Assembly: GCF_030052995.1 (NCBI RefSeq)
Contig: NZ_JASJPW010000001.1
Coordinates: 1,540,001-1,604,000, forward strand
Origin: Gemmobacter sp. 24YEA27
GTDB lineage: Bacteria > Pseudomonadota > Alphaproteobacteria > Rhodobacterales > Rhodobacteraceae
DNA: 64,000 nucleotides
Reading direction: 5' to 3'
Shown here: piece by piece, positions 53,210-62,400 of the stretch
How positions within the stretch are numbered: the stretch's first letter is position 1
Layout of the letters: each line of letters opens with the position of its first letter
Program-made: the position numbers and the translations under genes
Notes under the pieces: generated by a model
What the model saw: the letters and a program-made list of their open reading frames with translations, nothing else
The model's database searches: none
What the model was told of the DNA's origin: nothing

Positions 53210-54799
53210 TCAGCGCTCCTTCAGCTTAACGGCAGAGTTGAAGGCATTCATGCCCGAGGAAATGATCAGGCTGATCGTCAGATAAATCAGCATCATCAGG
53301 AGCATGCATTCCAGTTCGCGCCCGGTCTGGTTCAGCGTGATGCCGCCCAGCGTGCCGCGCAGATCAAGGTAGGATACCGCGATTCCCAGCGAGGTGTTTT
53401 TCGTGAGGTTCAGATACTGGCTGATCAGCGGCGGAATGATTACCCGCAGGGCCTGGGGCAGGATCACCAGCTTCATCGTGCGGCCCGGGCGCAGGCCCAG
53501 GGCGGCGGCAGCCTCGGATTGTCCGCCCGGGATGGCCTGAATCCCGGCGCGCACGATCTCGGCGATAAAGGCCGAGGTATAGAGCGTCAGTGCGATGAGG
53601 AGGGCGGTGAAGGAATGCATCACCTGGATGCCGCCCTGGAAGTTGAAGCCCTGGCTCACGCCCTGGTCATTCACCGGAAAGCCCGGCAGCTCCCAATGCA
53701 GGCCAAGCGCTGTCAGCAAAAGGACCAGCGGCAGGAAAAGGATCAGGAGCGAGATCCACCAGGTCGTCGGGCGGCGGCCGGTCTCTTCCTGAAGTTTGTT
53801 GGCGCGCCGGGTGACCGAGCGATTTGCAAGTACCGACACGATGATCACTGCAAGCACCGCCAGCACCGAGAAATTCACCGGCACCGAGGCGATTTCGGTC
53901 CCGCCGAGCGGGCGGTCCAGCAGCGGCGCGGGGATATTGGTGCCGCGATTGGTCAATGCAATGGAATCGAAGAAGAATTTCGAGGCTGCGGGCTCGGTCG
54001 GCCCGATGGCGGTTGCCTCGCTGTCTGCGAGAACCGGCGAGAGCGAGGGGCTGAATACGGTCAGGGCCGCGATGATCCACAGAGCCGCCGGAACGGCTGT
54101 GATCAGCGCCGCCTTACCTGCGTCAAACCGGCTGCGGGCATATTGCCAGGTCGCGCCGGTAATGCCGATAAAGGCGAGCAGCCAGAGGAAGAAGGCGAAA
54201 GACGAGACCTGGAGCCCCGCAAGTCGCGCCGCAAGCCCATGGCCACCGGCCTGGGCGGTCAGCCCCTCCAGCGCGGCCCGGCTTTCAAGGATCGCGGGCG
54301 TGATCTTGAAGGCCGCCGGCGCCGGCATGGTCTCGGAGATCACCACGAAAGTCAGAAGGATCCACAAAAGCAGCGGCACATTGCGGAAAACCTCGACATA
54401 GACCGTCATCAGCCGCGAAATCAGCCAGTTGTTCGACAGCCGCAGCACGCCAACGGCGACCCCGACTACGGTGGCGAGGATACAGCCGAAGAATGCCACA
54501 ACCAGCGTGTTCAAAAGCCCGATGATAACCGCGCGGCCATGGGTGGAATCATTGGTATAGGGGATCAGGGTCTGCTCGATATCATATCCGGCCCGGACCC
54601 AGAGAAAGCCGAAATTGATGTCCTTGCCCTTGGCGTCGAGGTTGCGGATCACATTATCCGTCAGCCAGCCGATGAAGAGCAGGAAGAGAACAAGTGCAAT
54701 CACCTGGAGCGTGATGGCACGAAAACGGGTGTCATAAATCAGCATCGAAAGGCGGAACCCGCCCTTCGACGCCTCCGCCCGACTGGTGGCAAAGGCCAT
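53210..54799 (-). CDS. bztB: Glutamate/glutamine/aspartate/asparagine ABC transporter permease 1
   Basis: A 529-residue inner-membrane permease of the AapQ/BztB type. The first helix is near residue 28-45 (ITLQVIALVLFLLFIGWLTD). The transport domain starts GLLNTLVVAFFGCILATVVG, is interrupted by an insertion of about 200 residues with extra helices (LFFLWLLAFIGITG-like) and a periplasmic segment, and resumes at ALLIALTLYTSAFIAEIVRA with EAA loop SEAAAALGLRPGRTMKLVIL. It pairs with BztC. Confidence 0.88.
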   Translation of the reverse strand: MAFATSRAEASKGGFRLSMLIYDTRFRAITLQVIALVLFLLFIGWLTDNVIRNLDAKGKDINFGFLWVRAGYDIEQTLIPYTNDSTHGRAVIIGLLNTLVVAFFGCILATVVGVAVGVLRLSNNWLISRLMTVYVEVFRNVPLLLWILLTFVVISETMPAPAAFKITPAILESRAALEGLTAQAGGHGLAARLAGLQVSSFAFFLWLLAFIGITGATWQYARSRFDAGKAALITAVPAALWIIAALTVFSPSLSPVLADSEATAIGPTEPAASKFFFDSIALTNRGTNIPAPLLDRPLGGTEIASVPVNFSVLAVLAVIIVSVLANRSVTRRANKLQEETGRRPTTWWISLLILFLPLVLLLTALGLHWELPGFPVNDQGVSQGFNFQGGIQVMHSFTALLIALTLYTSAFIAEIVRAGIQAIPGGQSEAAAALGLRPGRTMKLVILPQALRVIIPPLISQYLNLTKNTSLGIAVSYLDLRGTLGGITLNQTGRELECMLLMMLIYLTISLIISSGMNAFNSAVKLKER

Positions 54800-54905
54800 G
54801 AATTCCCCCTGAGCCCGACCGCCTCCGGCTTTTGCCGGTTATGGTACTGCCGCTGTCGGGCAGTCCGTGGTCGTGATTGTTCTGAGTGTTTGATCTAAAA
54901 GAAGT

Positions 54906-54932
54906 GGGGGCGCGCCTTTCAGACGCGCCCCC
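54906..54932 (-). promoter_or_regulatory. Intercistronic GC-rich hairpin bztA-bztB (palindrome copy 2)
   Basis: GGGGGCGCG and CGCGCCCCC with a loop of CCTTTCAGA-like sequence, 8 nt after the bztA stop. Such hairpins commonly terminate or protect most of the binding-protein transcript, so that BztA is made in excess. It is nearly identical to the palindrome at 25332. Confidence 0.65.
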
Positions 54933-54940
54933 GGGGCAGA

Positions 54941-55957
54941 TCAGCGCATCGGCCAGGCGTATTGCAGCCCGCCTTGCGTCCAGAGCGCGTTCAGACCGCG
55001 CGCCAGACCGATCGGGGTGCCGGTTCCGAGATTGGCTTCAAAAATCTCGCCATAATTGCCGTTTGCGGCAATCGCACGTTTGGCCCAGTCATTGTCGAGG
55101 CCGAACATCTTGCCCATCTCGCCTTCAAGACCCAGCAGGCGGCGGATTTCGGGGTCGGTGGAGGAACCGGCGACCTCTTCGATATTGGCTTTGGTGATGC
55201 CTTTCTCTTCAGCGATCAGCAGCGCGTTATAGGTCCAGCGCACGATGTCGCCCCAGACATTGTCACCATGCCGCACGGCCGGCCCGAGCGGCTCTTTCGA
55301 GATGATCTCGGGAAGGATGATGTGGTTTTCCGCATCCGCCATGGTGGCACGGCCCGCCGCCAGACCCGACGCGTCCGTCGTATAGGCATCGCAGGCGCCG
55401 GCGAGATACTGGCGCTGCGCCTCAGAGTCGTCCTGCACCGTGACCGGGGTATAGGACATGTTATTTGCCTTGAAAAAGTCGGCAAGGTTCAGCTCGGTGG
55501 TGGTGCCGGTCTGGATGCAGACAGTGGCGCCTTCGAGTTCTTTGGCCGAGGAAACGCCCAGGTCTTTTTTGACCATGAAGCCCTGGCCGTCATAGTAATT
55601 GATGCCGACAAAATCAAATTTAAGGTCAACGTCACGGGTGAAGGTTGCGGTCGAGTTGCGGACGAGCAGATCGACCTCACCCGAGGCGAGGGCGGTAAAG
55701 CGCGTCTCGCCGGTGGTGGGCACAAATTTCACCTTGGTCGGGTCGCCAAGCACGGCAGCGGCAACCGCGCGGCACAGATCGACGTCAAAGCCGACCCAGG
55801 TGCCATTCGCATCCGCCATGCCAAAGCCGGTGAGGCCGACATTGACGCCGCAATTCAGCTCGCCGCGGGCCTTAACATCATCGAGCGTGGCCGCACTGGC
55901 AGCGCCCGCGAGCATGGTGCTGGCCGCCAGCGCGCCGATGAGTGCTGATTTCTTCAT
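54941..55957 (-). CDS. bztA: Glutamate/glutamine/aspartate/asparagine-binding protein
   Basis: A 338-residue periplasmic binding protein of the AapJ/BztA type. Signal peptide MKKSALIGALAASTMLAGAA, cleavage near ASA. Then the PBPb fold with RGELNCGVNVGLTGFGMADA, GTWVGFDVDLCRAVAAAVLG, TTGETRFTALASGEVDLLVR and GATVCIQTGTTTELNLADFF. The start at 55957 follows AGGAAGAGG; the longer open frame upstream is not a signal peptide. First gene of the operon. Confidence 0.92.
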   Translation of the reverse strand: MKKSALIGALAASTMLAGAASAATLDDVKARGELNCGVNVGLTGFGMADANGTWVGFDVDLCRAVAAAVLGDPTKVKFVPTTGETRFTALASGEVDLLVRNSTATFTRDVDLKFDFVGINYYDGQGFMVKKDLGVSSAKELEGATVCIQTGTTTELNLADFFKANNMSYTPVTVQDDSEAQRQYLAGACDAYTTDASGLAAGRATMADAENHIILPEIISKEPLGPAVRHGDNVWGDIVRWTYNALLIAEEKGITKANIEEVAGSSTDPEIRRLLGLEGEMGKMFGLDNDWAKRAIAANGNYGEIFEANLGTGTPIGLARGLNALWTQGGLQYAWPMR

Positions 55958-56187
55958 AATTACCTCTTCCTGAGCTGCCGCCATCGGCCGGGCCGCGGCG
56001 GGGGTGTCGCCTGACTGTTCGCAGGCTGTCTCTCGGGTCTTTGATCGCCCGATGAGCATATTTTCAGAGCAAGGTCGCTTATCGGTCAATAGGCGAGCGT
56101 CGAATACGGGAAAATCGCCGTTTTTCCGGGCTTTGCGCCGGAAAAATGCTGCTCAGATCAGCTTTATCGGGAAATCGGCCTGAATTG

Positions 56188-56895
56188 TTACCCGCACAAT
56201 CCGTAGAATCGCCAGGCAAGCTCAAAGGCCGACCGCTTCACAACCTCAGTTGCGGCAGCGTCTTCATCGACGCCCCATTGCTCGCTTTGCCAGCTTTCAT
56301 CGAGGCGCGAGGCCTCCCAGGCCTGGCCTGCGTCAATCCTGCCCGAGATCAGCGCCAGCGCAAGCACCAGCGAGCCGGAAATCGCCACCAGATCGTGGAA
56401 CGCGGTAAGCCGGAAATTGTCCAGCGCGGCGACTTCGGCGGTCAGCCGGGCGAGGCTTGCCGCAGGCTGCGCCACCGGCACGACACCGGCGGTCACGGCA
56501 AGCGGCGCCTGCAGGCTGTTGGCCGCCCAGTCGAGGATCGGGTTCCAGACCTCGGCCTGGCGGGTGACAAGGGCAAGCGGGCGCTCGGCGCGGTAGCACA
56601 GCAGGTCGGTCTCGCCGTAAGCCGCGAGCATGGTCACCACGGCCTCGCGCTGTTCACTGAGCTTGTCGATCGCCGAATTGGCCGAGCGGGTCGCTGGCAT
56701 CGATTCGGGGTCGATCTTGCCCTGTTGCGCCTCCCACTCCGTGGCGATCAGTTCCGCCAGAGCCCGCGTCGGCACGATCAGCGGCGCCTTTTGCGGCGTG
56801 CGGATCGGGCGCCCGTCCAGATGGACGGTGAAGCCACCACCTGCCTCGGCAAGGCGTGTCTCTTTCCAGAACCGTTTCGGGGCCCAGGCCGACAT
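56188..56895 (-). CDS. ATP12-family F1-ATPase assembly chaperone
   Basis: A 235-residue ATP12 protein. In mitochondria Atp12 protects the F1 alpha subunit during assembly; the alphaproteobacterial protein is presumed to do the same. Family blocks: KRFWKETRLAEAGGGFTVHL, DGRPIRTPQKAPLIVPTRAL, AIATEWEAQ-like LIATEWEAQQGKIDPESMPA and LLCYRAERPLALVTRQAEVW. It is the last gene of the rpmH-rnpA string, 1 nt after the pseudouridine synthase gene. Confidence 0.9.
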   Translation of the reverse strand: MSAWAPKRFWKETRLAEAGGGFTVHLDGRPIRTPQKAPLIVPTRALAELIATEWEAQQGKIDPESMPATRSANSAIDKLSEQREAVVTMLAAYGETDLLCYRAERPLALVTRQAEVWNPILDWAANSLQAPLAVTAGVVPVAQPAASLARLTAEVAALDNFRLTAFHDLVAISGSLVLALALISGRIDAGQAWEASRLDESWQSEQWGVDEDAAATEVVKRSAFELAWRFYGLCG

Positions 56896-56896
56896 C

Positions 56897-57949
56897 TCAG
56901 CGCCCTCCGAAAGTCTTGAACGGATCGGCGGGAACGTCGTCTTCCTTCCAGTCCAGCGCTTTCCAGGTGCGTTTCATATGGTCCGGGAGCGGCGCCTGAA
57001 ACAGCATCTCTTTTTTGGTGATCGGATGTTCAAACCCGATGGAACGCGCATGGAGGTGTAGCTTTTTCGACAGATCACCGCCGATGCCCGCGCCCCAGCC
57101 ATCGCCCTGGTTTTCCATATCACCGCCGCCATATTTTCCATCCCCCAGAATGGGATGGCCGATTTCTGCCATATGGGCGCGCAGCTGATGGGTGCGGCCC
57201 GTCACCGGCTCCAGCGCCATCCAGCTCAGCCTTGTGCCAAGGAACCAGAGCGTGAAATAATCGGTCTGGCTGCGTTTTGCATCCGGGTAGTCTTTGGCCT
57301 GGGCGGGGTGAATGGCGATCATCTTCTCGCCTTCGCCGCCACGACCACGGCCCGGCGCCTTCATCAGGTGGAACTTGATCGAGCCCTGTTTCGGATGCGG
57401 CACGCCGGCGACCACGGCCCAGTATATCTTGCGGGTCAGCCGGTGGCGCAGCGCCTCGGAAAGCGCGCGCGCGATGCGGTCGGTCCGCGCCAGCAAGAGG
57501 ATCCCCGAAGTGTCTTTATCCAGCCGGTGCACCAGCTTCGGGCGGTCTTTATAGCCGAATTTCAGTGCCTCGGTCAGCCCGTCGACATGGCGGTCACCCT
57601 GGCCTGATCCGCCTTGCGAGGGCAGGCCCGGTGGCTTGTTCAGCACGATGATATGTTCGTCCTTCCACAGCACGCAGGCCTGGATCATCTTTGCATCGGC
57701 ATCCGAGACGCCTTTGGTCTGTTCGCGCACCGGGGCCTCGGCGGCGGGCAGGGGGGGGACGCGGATCGTCTCGCCCGGCTGCACCCGGTCGGCTGCCTTT
57801 GCCCGCCCGCCTTCGATGCGGATCTGACCGGTGCGGCACATCTTTTCGATATTGCCCTGGGTCAGGTGCGGAAAACGCTTTTTCAGCCAGCGGTCCAGCC
57901 GCTGTTCGCCATCATCTTCGGTGACCTGGATCAGTTGAACGCCGCTCAT
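56897..57949 (-). CDS. RluA-family 23S rRNA pseudouridine synthase
   Basis: A 350-residue enzyme with an N-terminal S4 RNA-binding domain (QRLDRWLKKRFPHLTQGNIE) and the catalytic core containing VHRLDKDTSGILLLARTD, where Asp is the nucleophile, and the later GRTHQLRAHMAEIGHPILGD block. It resembles RluC, which modifies 23S rRNA; the exact target is not certain. Its start overlaps the fluC stop by 4 nt. Confidence 0.9.
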   Translation of the reverse strand: MSGVQLIQVTEDDGEQRLDRWLKKRFPHLTQGNIEKMCRTGQIRIEGGRAKAADRVQPGETIRVPPLPAAEAPVREQTKGVSDADAKMIQACVLWKDEHIIVLNKPPGLPSQGGSGQGDRHVDGLTEALKFGYKDRPKLVHRLDKDTSGILLLARTDRIARALSEALRHRLTRKIYWAVVAGVPHPKQGSIKFHLMKAPGRGRGGEGEKMIAIHPAQAKDYPDAKRSQTDYFTLWFLGTRLSWMALEPVTGRTHQLRAHMAEIGHPILGDGKYGGGDMENQGDGWGAGIGGDLSKKLHLHARSIGFEHPITKKEMLFQAPLPDHMKRTWKALDWKEDDVPADPFKTFGGR

Positions 57950-58302
57950 GAAAGCTGCCTCGCTAAAGTGACGCCGAGGAAGACGGCGAAGAGTGAAAGG
58001 AAGACCGAAACCGCGACATAGGCCAGGGCTTCGGTCATGCGGCCCGCTTCGACCAGTTTCAGTGTGTCGAGTGAGAAGGCCGAAAAAGTGGTGAAGCCGC
58101 CCAGAAGGCCGGTCATTACGACCGGACCCAGCAGGAGGCGCTGGCTCAGCATGATCCAGGCCAGTCCGATCAGAAAGCTGCCGGTGATATTGATGGCGGC
58201 CACGGCCCAGGGCGCGCCGAAAAGGGAAATGATCAGATGGCGCAGCACCGTGCCGGCGGCTCCGCCGAGGGCAAGGGCGAGGAGGCCAGAAAAATGCATC
58301 AT
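57946..58302 (-). CDS. fluC: Fluoride channel FluC (CrcB)
   Basis: A 118-residue four-helix channel protein that exports fluoride as a dual-topology dimer. Signature blocks: [24 protein letters not shown] with the pore Asn, and [20 protein letters not shown]. No fluoride riboswitch was noticed upstream, as the gene overlaps yidD by 4 nt. Confidence 0.93.
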   Translation of the reverse strand: MMHFSGLLALALGGAAGTVLRHLIISLFGAPWAVAAINITGSFLIGLAWIMLSQRLLLGPVVMTGLLGGFTTFSAFSLDTLKLVEAGRMTEALAYVAVSVFLSLFAVFLGVTLARQLS

Positions 58303-58595
58303 TTTACCCCCTCAACCGGCGGGTTTTTCGCGCCGGATTTTCCCTTTTGCAACATTTTATCAAATTCCGGGTCAGCGCCAGGCACTGGATCATACCCCGC
58401 GCCACCCCAGGGATGGCAGCGGCAGAGACGACGCGCGGTCAGCCAGCCGCCCCGAATGCCGCCATGCCGCGACAGGGCCTCCATCGCATAGGCAGAGCAG
58501 GTCGGCTGAAACCGGCAGCCATGCCCGACCCAGGGGCTCAGCAGCAGCCGGTAGCCGCGTACAGGCAGCGAGAGGAGGAAGGCGAGGGGGCTCAT
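58299..58595 (-). CDS. yidD: Membrane protein insertion efficiency factor YidD
   Basis: A 98-residue YidD that aids YidC-dependent membrane insertion. [20 protein letters not shown] with the conserved Cys pair, then [20 protein letters not shown] and [14 protein letters not shown]. It overlaps rnpA and fluC by 4 nt each. yidC itself, often next to it, is not in the window. Confidence 0.93.
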   Translation of the reverse strand: MSPLAFLLSLPVRGYRLLLSPWVGHGCRFQPTCSAYAMEALSRHGGIRGGWLTARRLCRCHPWGGAGYDPVPGADPEFDKMLQKGKSGAKNPPVEGVK

Positions 58596-59023
58596 TGCCC
58601 TGCTCCGGTGTGTGGCGGTGCCGGCCCGGTCGCCGGGTCGCGCGGGGGCTTTGGCGCCCGCTCGCGATGAACCGAGGCGAAAGCCTCGCGCAGATCGCTC
58701 ACCAGATCACTGAAGCCACGGGCGAGGGTGGTCTCCGGGCGGGCAACCAGAACGTAGTCCCAGCCTTCACGACCAAGTTCGGGCAAAACGGCCCGCGCCA
58801 CTTCGCGCATCCGCCTTTTGGCCCGGTTGCGCGCCACGGCATTGCCGATTTTCTTTGAGGCGGTGAAGCCGATCCGCGTGACCTGATCACCATCGCGCCG
58901 GTCGCGGGCCTGGAGCAGGAAAGAGGATGTCCCCTGACGCCGCGCCGAAGCGGCTTTCAGGAAATCCTTGCGCTGCGGGATGACCACAAGCGCCGAACTG
59001 TTTGATCTGTTTAATTCCGTCAC
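58592..59023 (-). CDS. rnpA: Ribonuclease P protein component
   Basis: A 143-residue RnpA, protein cofactor of RNase P in tRNA 5' maturation. The RNR motif is [20 protein letters not shown]; the N-terminal part is [20 protein letters not shown]. The GTG at 59023 (VTELNRSN) is taken as start because it gives family length; the open frame runs much further upstream through rpmH and is not coding there. A Pro-rich C-terminal tail follows the core. Confidence 0.85.
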   Translation of the reverse strand: MTELNRSNSSALVVIPQRKDFLKAASARRQGTSSFLLQARDRRDGDQVTRIGFTASKKIGNAVARNRAKRRMREVARAVLPELGREGWDYVLVARPETTLARGFSDLVSDLREAFASVHRERAPKPPRDPATGPAPPHTGAGQ

Positions 59024-59172
59024 GGAATCTTCCCATCTGCGGGCAGTTGGATGTTCCAAAACGGAAACCGCCGGAGGCTTTTCGGGCTGTCCGGCAAATT
59101 GCCTCATACCCTTTGCCTCCGGCGGTGCCATTATCCGTTCCTCCGGCCCTGCAGGTGCAGGGCGGTGGCAGA

Positions 59173-59307
59173 TCAGGCCGAAAGAACCTTGCGGCCTTTG
59201 GCGCGGCGGGCAGCCAGCACGAGACGGCCGCCTTTGGTGGCCATGCGGGCACGGAAGCCGTGGCGACGGGCGCGAACCAGCTTCGAGGGTTGATAGGTGC
59301 GCTTCAT
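59173..59307 (-). CDS. rpmH: 50S ribosomal protein L34
   Basis: A 44-residue, highly basic L34: [20 protein letters not shown] then [18 protein letters not shown] and RKVLSA. The usual GGR(R/K)VL reads GGRLVL here. An AAGGAA lies upstream of the ATG at 59307. It is the first gene of the minus-strand string rpmH-rnpA-yidD-fluC. Confidence 0.95.
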   Translation of the reverse strand: MKRTYQPSKLVRARRHGFRARMATKGGRLVLAARRAKGRKVLSA

Positions 59308-59340
59308 TGCGGCATTCCTTCTGCGTTTGTTGTGGCCAGG

Positions 59341-59392
59341 GGCCTGTTTCCAGGCCTTTCGGCCATATCTCGCGGCCTCGCGGCCATATCTC
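59341..59392 (-). repeat. Direct repeats and hairpin in the rpmH leader
   Basis: CGGCCATATCTC occurs twice (59360-59371 and 59381-59392), 21 bp apart start to start, and GGCCTG-TTTC-CAGGCC forms a small hairpin at 59341-59356. Both lie between the rpmH promoter and start codon. A protein-binding or regulatory role is possible but not shown. Confidence 0.5.
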
Positions 59393-59468
59393 AGTCGGAT
59401 GCCTGTCGCAGCTTTCCCACGGGCGCCTGGACGGCGCAGGGTTCGCGGACGTTGATCCTGAAGCCCGG

Positions 59469-59497
59469 CCTATAGGGGCAGCCGGCGCCCAAGTCAA
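59469..59497 (-). promoter_or_regulatory. Promoter of rpmH-rnpA
   Basis: On the minus strand TTGACT, a 17-nt spacer and TATAGG; about 160 nt upstream of the rpmH start. Strong sigma-70-type match. Confidence 0.72.
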
Positions 59498-59741
59498 CGT
59501 ATCCTGACAGGAAACCCGGCAGATTTGGCCCGGTTTTGCAGCTTTTACATGGGTCTTCCCATACTGTCCAACCTGCCCGCGATTTGCTAGATATTTTCAG
59601 GAACGGGCGGGTCATACGGATCCCCGCCGCGCACGGCCCGCCGAAATGGGGCGAAAGCCTCTGGCGGGACCGCGGCGGGCGGCAAACCGGGGCGGCAGAA
59701 CAGACGGCCAGCGCGGAAGGCCAGGCCGAAGGAGGGACGGG

Positions 59742-61190
59742 GTGACGCAGAGGCAAAGCGGGCGGCGGTTTTTGCGGACCTTGTCCGGCCGTTTCCTCAT
59801 GCTGACCGTCATTTTCGTCCTTCTGGCCGATGTGCTGATTTTTGTCCCCTCCCTTGCCCGCTACCGCGCTGATTTCCTGCTGGAACGCTTGCGTCAGGCG
59901 CAGATCGCGGTGCTGACCCAGCTGGCCTCGGACAGCGGGGTCTCGCCCGAACTTGAGGCGGAACTGCTTGCCAATGCCGGGGTCTATAACGTGGTGCTGC
60001 GGCGCGACGATATCCGCCAGCTGGTGCTGTCTTCGCCGGTGCCGGAACCGGTCCATGCTGATTACGACCTGCGACTCTCCGGCCCCTGGGAGCTGATCCG
60101 CGATGCGCTTGCGACCCTTTTTGATTCCGAGCATCGCGTGGTGCGGGTGATCGGCAGCCCGGTGCAGGAGGGCGGCCAGCTGATCGAGATCACCATGCCG
60201 CAAGAGCCCTTGCGCAAGGCGATGCTGCTTTACGCCTGGCGGCTCCTGCTGTTTTCGGCGCTGATCTCGGCGGTGATGGCGGTGCTTTTGTTCCTCGCGG
60301 CGCAGCGGCTGATTGTGCATCCGATTCGGCGCGTGGTCTTGCATATGAAGGCCTATGCCGAGGCGCCCGAGGATGCGCGTACGGTGATCGAACCCTCGGC
60401 CCGGGTCGAGGAGCTGCGCGAGGCCGAAGAGATGCTGGCCAGCATGCAGCGTCAGCTGACCGGCGCGCTGAAACAGCGGGAGCGGCTGGCGCAGCTTGGC
60501 GGCGCGGTGGCGAAGATCAGCCATGACCTGCGGAACATCCTGACCACGGCGCAGCTGTTTGCCGACAGAATCGAAGGCAGCGCCGATCCGGTCGTGGCAC
60601 GCTCGGCGCCGAAACTGGTCAATTCGATCAGCCGCGCGGTCAGTCTTTGCGAGGCGACGCTGACCTTCGGCAAGGCCGAAGAGGCGCCGCCGCAGCTGAC
60701 GCGTTTTCCGCTGGCCGTGCTGGTGAATGAGGTGATCGAAGGTGAGGGGCTGTCCAGTGGCGAAGAGCTGCAGCCCACGGCCCTGGTGACCTCGCTTACA
60801 GATATCGCACCGAATCTGTCGCTCCGCGCCGATCGTGAGCAGCTTTACCGCGTAATATCGAACCTGATCCGGAATGCGCGTCAGGCGATCGAGGCGACCG
60901 GCCAGGCCGGCACGATCGAGATTTCCGCCGGAGAAAGTGATTCTGAATGGTGGATCAGGGTGGGCGACACTGGCCCGGGCCTGCCGCCAAAGGCGCGCGA
61001 GCATCTTTTCGCGGCCTTCCAGGGCGGAGTGCGTAAGGGCGGCACCGGGCTCGGGCTCGCGATCTCGTCTGAACTGGTGCGTGGCCATGGCGGCCGGATC
61101 GAGCTTTTGCACAGCGATTCCGAAGGAACCGAGTTCATGATCCACCTTCCGAAGGTCGCGCTGGTGGTCGATCCGCAGCAAATGGAGTGA
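59742..61190 (+). CDS. Sensor histidine kinase
   Basis: A 482-residue membrane histidine kinase. Helices at about 16-38 (FLMLTVIFVLLADVLIFVPS) and 165-187 (LLLFSALISAVMAVLLFLAA) bracket a periplasmic sensor domain; a HAMP region with IVHPIRRVVLHMKAYAEAPE follows. H-box KISHDLRNILTTAQLFADRI, N-box RVISNLIRNARQAIEATG, G1 VGDTGPGLP and G2 GGTGLGLAISSELVRGHGGR are intact. The GTG start at 59742 follows GGAGGG. No response regulator is adjacent in the window, so its partner and signal are unknown. Confidence 0.88.
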   Translation: MTQRQSGRRFLRTLSGRFLMLTVIFVLLADVLIFVPSLARYRADFLLERLRQAQIAVLTQLASDSGVSPELEAELLANAGVYNVVLRRDDIRQLVLSSPVPEPVHADYDLRLSGPWELIRDALATLFDSEHRVVRVIGSPVQEGGQLIEITMPQEPLRKAMLLYAWRLLLFSALISAVMAVLLFLAAQRLIVHPIRRVVLHMKAYAEAPEDARTVIEPSARVEELREAEEMLASMQRQLTGALKQRERLAQLGGAVAKISHDLRNILTTAQLFADRIEGSADPVVARSAPKLVNSISRAVSLCEATLTFGKAEEAPPQLTRFPLAVLVNEVIEGEGLSSGEELQPTALVTSLTDIAPNLSLRADREQLYRVISNLIRNARQAIEATGQAGTIEISAGESDSEWWIRVGDTGPGLPPKAREHLFAAFQGGVRKGGTGLGLAISSELVRGHGGRIELLHSDSEGTEFMIHLPKVALVVDPQQME

Positions 61191-61247
61191 GGCTGCATTT
61201 TGTCTCTTGCATCCCCCGCCGCGCCCTCTAGATACCGGCCTCACAGC

Positions 61248-61324
61248 GGACCCATAGCTCAGCTGGATAGAGCACCAGACTACGAATCTGGGGGTCGGGC
61301 GTTCGAATCGCTCTGGGTCCGCCA
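61248..61324 (+). tRNA. tRNA-Arg (ACG)
   Basis: A 77-nt cloverleaf: acceptor GGACCCA with TGGGTCC, D-arm AGCTCAGCTGGATAGAGC, anticodon loop CTACGAA giving ACG (read CGN after A-to-I editing), T-arm CGGGCGTTCGAATCGCTCT, and encoded CCA. Phage-like genes follow on its 3' side. Confidence 0.96.
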
Positions 61325-61507
61325 CTTATATCATTGTAAACTCAAAGCAAAACTGCCTTTTGCGTCACGAAATTGCCTCGTGGCGTGGTTTGTCATTTCT
61401 CGCGTCCGGTTTGGTGCCGTTGTGGCGAGAGGCGTTTCCCCCTCACAGGCGGCATGCTCACACAGGCCCTTCCCGCACCACCGCGAGGCCGCCTTCGCCC
61501 CAGATCG
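61325..61507. other. Stretch after tRNA-Arg
   Basis: About 180 bases without a recognised gene. Base composition is lower in GC than around it. A repeat of the tRNA 3' end, which would mark an attachment site, is not found elsewhere in the window. Confidence 0.35.
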
Positions 61508-62221
61508 CTATGAGCCGCGCTGGTTACGAAGTGGCAGACCGAAGCAAACACGACGCAATGTCTCTTGCCCCAGAAGAACCAACAGACCGATCAGCAGAAT
61601 AAGGCTGACGGCCAATCCCTCGTCGTTTGGACCGAGCTGCCAAGCATTGGTCCAGCCAAGATTGATCTCGGCGATCCGGGCGATGATGAAGAGGGCTACC
61701 GCCAATAGAGCGATCCAGCAGGCCTGAACCCACCGTTCATAACGCGCTTCTCCGAGGCCTTTTTGGATTTCCATCTCCGGCGTAGGCGCTGATGCCCCCC
61801 AAGGCACATTTATGGGCTCACCAACACCTTGGGCGACAGCCACAGCCTCACAGGCTATGCCGCCCTCAGTGCTTGGGCTTGGCACGGAAAAAGCTGTCTC
61901 CTCTTCAAGAGGCGATGCCACGACCACCTCATCCTGATCGAGCTCGTCACTAACGGGAACGCTGGCAGCTTCGGACGCGGGAGGGGTTTCCAAGAGTTGA
62001 GCCCGCTCCAACAGCCCGGGCGGGAGTTTGTGCAGGCCCCGTTCATACTTTTCATAGGTCGAAGGAATCAGGCCAAGAAGCGGCGCAAAGCTGTGCTGAG
62101 TGTGCCCGAGCTTCGAACGAATTTGCCGCAACTTTCGTCGCCCTTCTGATTTGAACTTTGGCCTTTTCAGTCTTCCCTTCACCGCGCGCACTCCTCCGCA
62201 GGTCAGCTGGTACGGCAGCAT
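61508..62221 (-). CDS. HTH protein with C-terminal membrane helices, phage-repressor-like place
   Basis: A 237-residue protein. The N-terminal HTH is RRKLRQIRSKLGHTQHSFAP followed by LLGLIPSTYEKYERG, XRE-like. A Pro/Glu-rich linker (about 85-150) leads to two hydrophobic segments, WIALLAVALFIIARIAEI and VSLILLIGLLVLLGQETL. The start at 62221 (MLPYQLTCGG) follows AAAAGGTG; the frame opens 38 codons earlier. It is divergent from the Ner-like gene, the arrangement of a phage repressor switch, but membrane helices on a repressor are unusual. Confidence 0.62.
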   Translation of the reverse strand: MLPYQLTCGGVRAVKGRLKRPKFKSEGRRKLRQIRSKLGHTQHSFAPLLGLIPSTYEKYERGLHKLPPGLLERAQLLETPPASEAASVPVSDELDQDEVVVASPLEEETAFSVPSPSTEGGIACEAVAVAQGVGEPINVPWGASAPTPEMEIQKGLGEARYERWVQACWIALLAVALFIIARIAEINLGWTNAWQLGPNDEGLAVSLILLIGLLVLLGQETLRRVCFGLPLRNQRGS

Positions 62222-62400
62222 AGCACCTTTTTTCCATTTGGAGCTAAAGTGCCGAATCTTTTCACGAAAGCGGCCATATCCGACCAGAATCCGACCAGTG
62301 CATGGAGCCCTTAAGCGGGTGTTCAGGCTTGCCAAGCCCAGTCTCTGGCCTGTTGAATTCGGGCTATTAGCAATTGCGAAAGCGCGAGCGTAGAGCCCAG

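Noticed and set aside
52928..54898. 656-codon plus-strand frame opposite bztB/bztC
   Set aside because: Antisense shadow of two membrane permeases; Arg/Gln/His-rich with no fold.
58592..59497. RnpA extended to 301 residues
   Set aside because: The upstream part overlaps rpmH out of frame and lacks RnpA homology; a GTG at 59023 gives family length.
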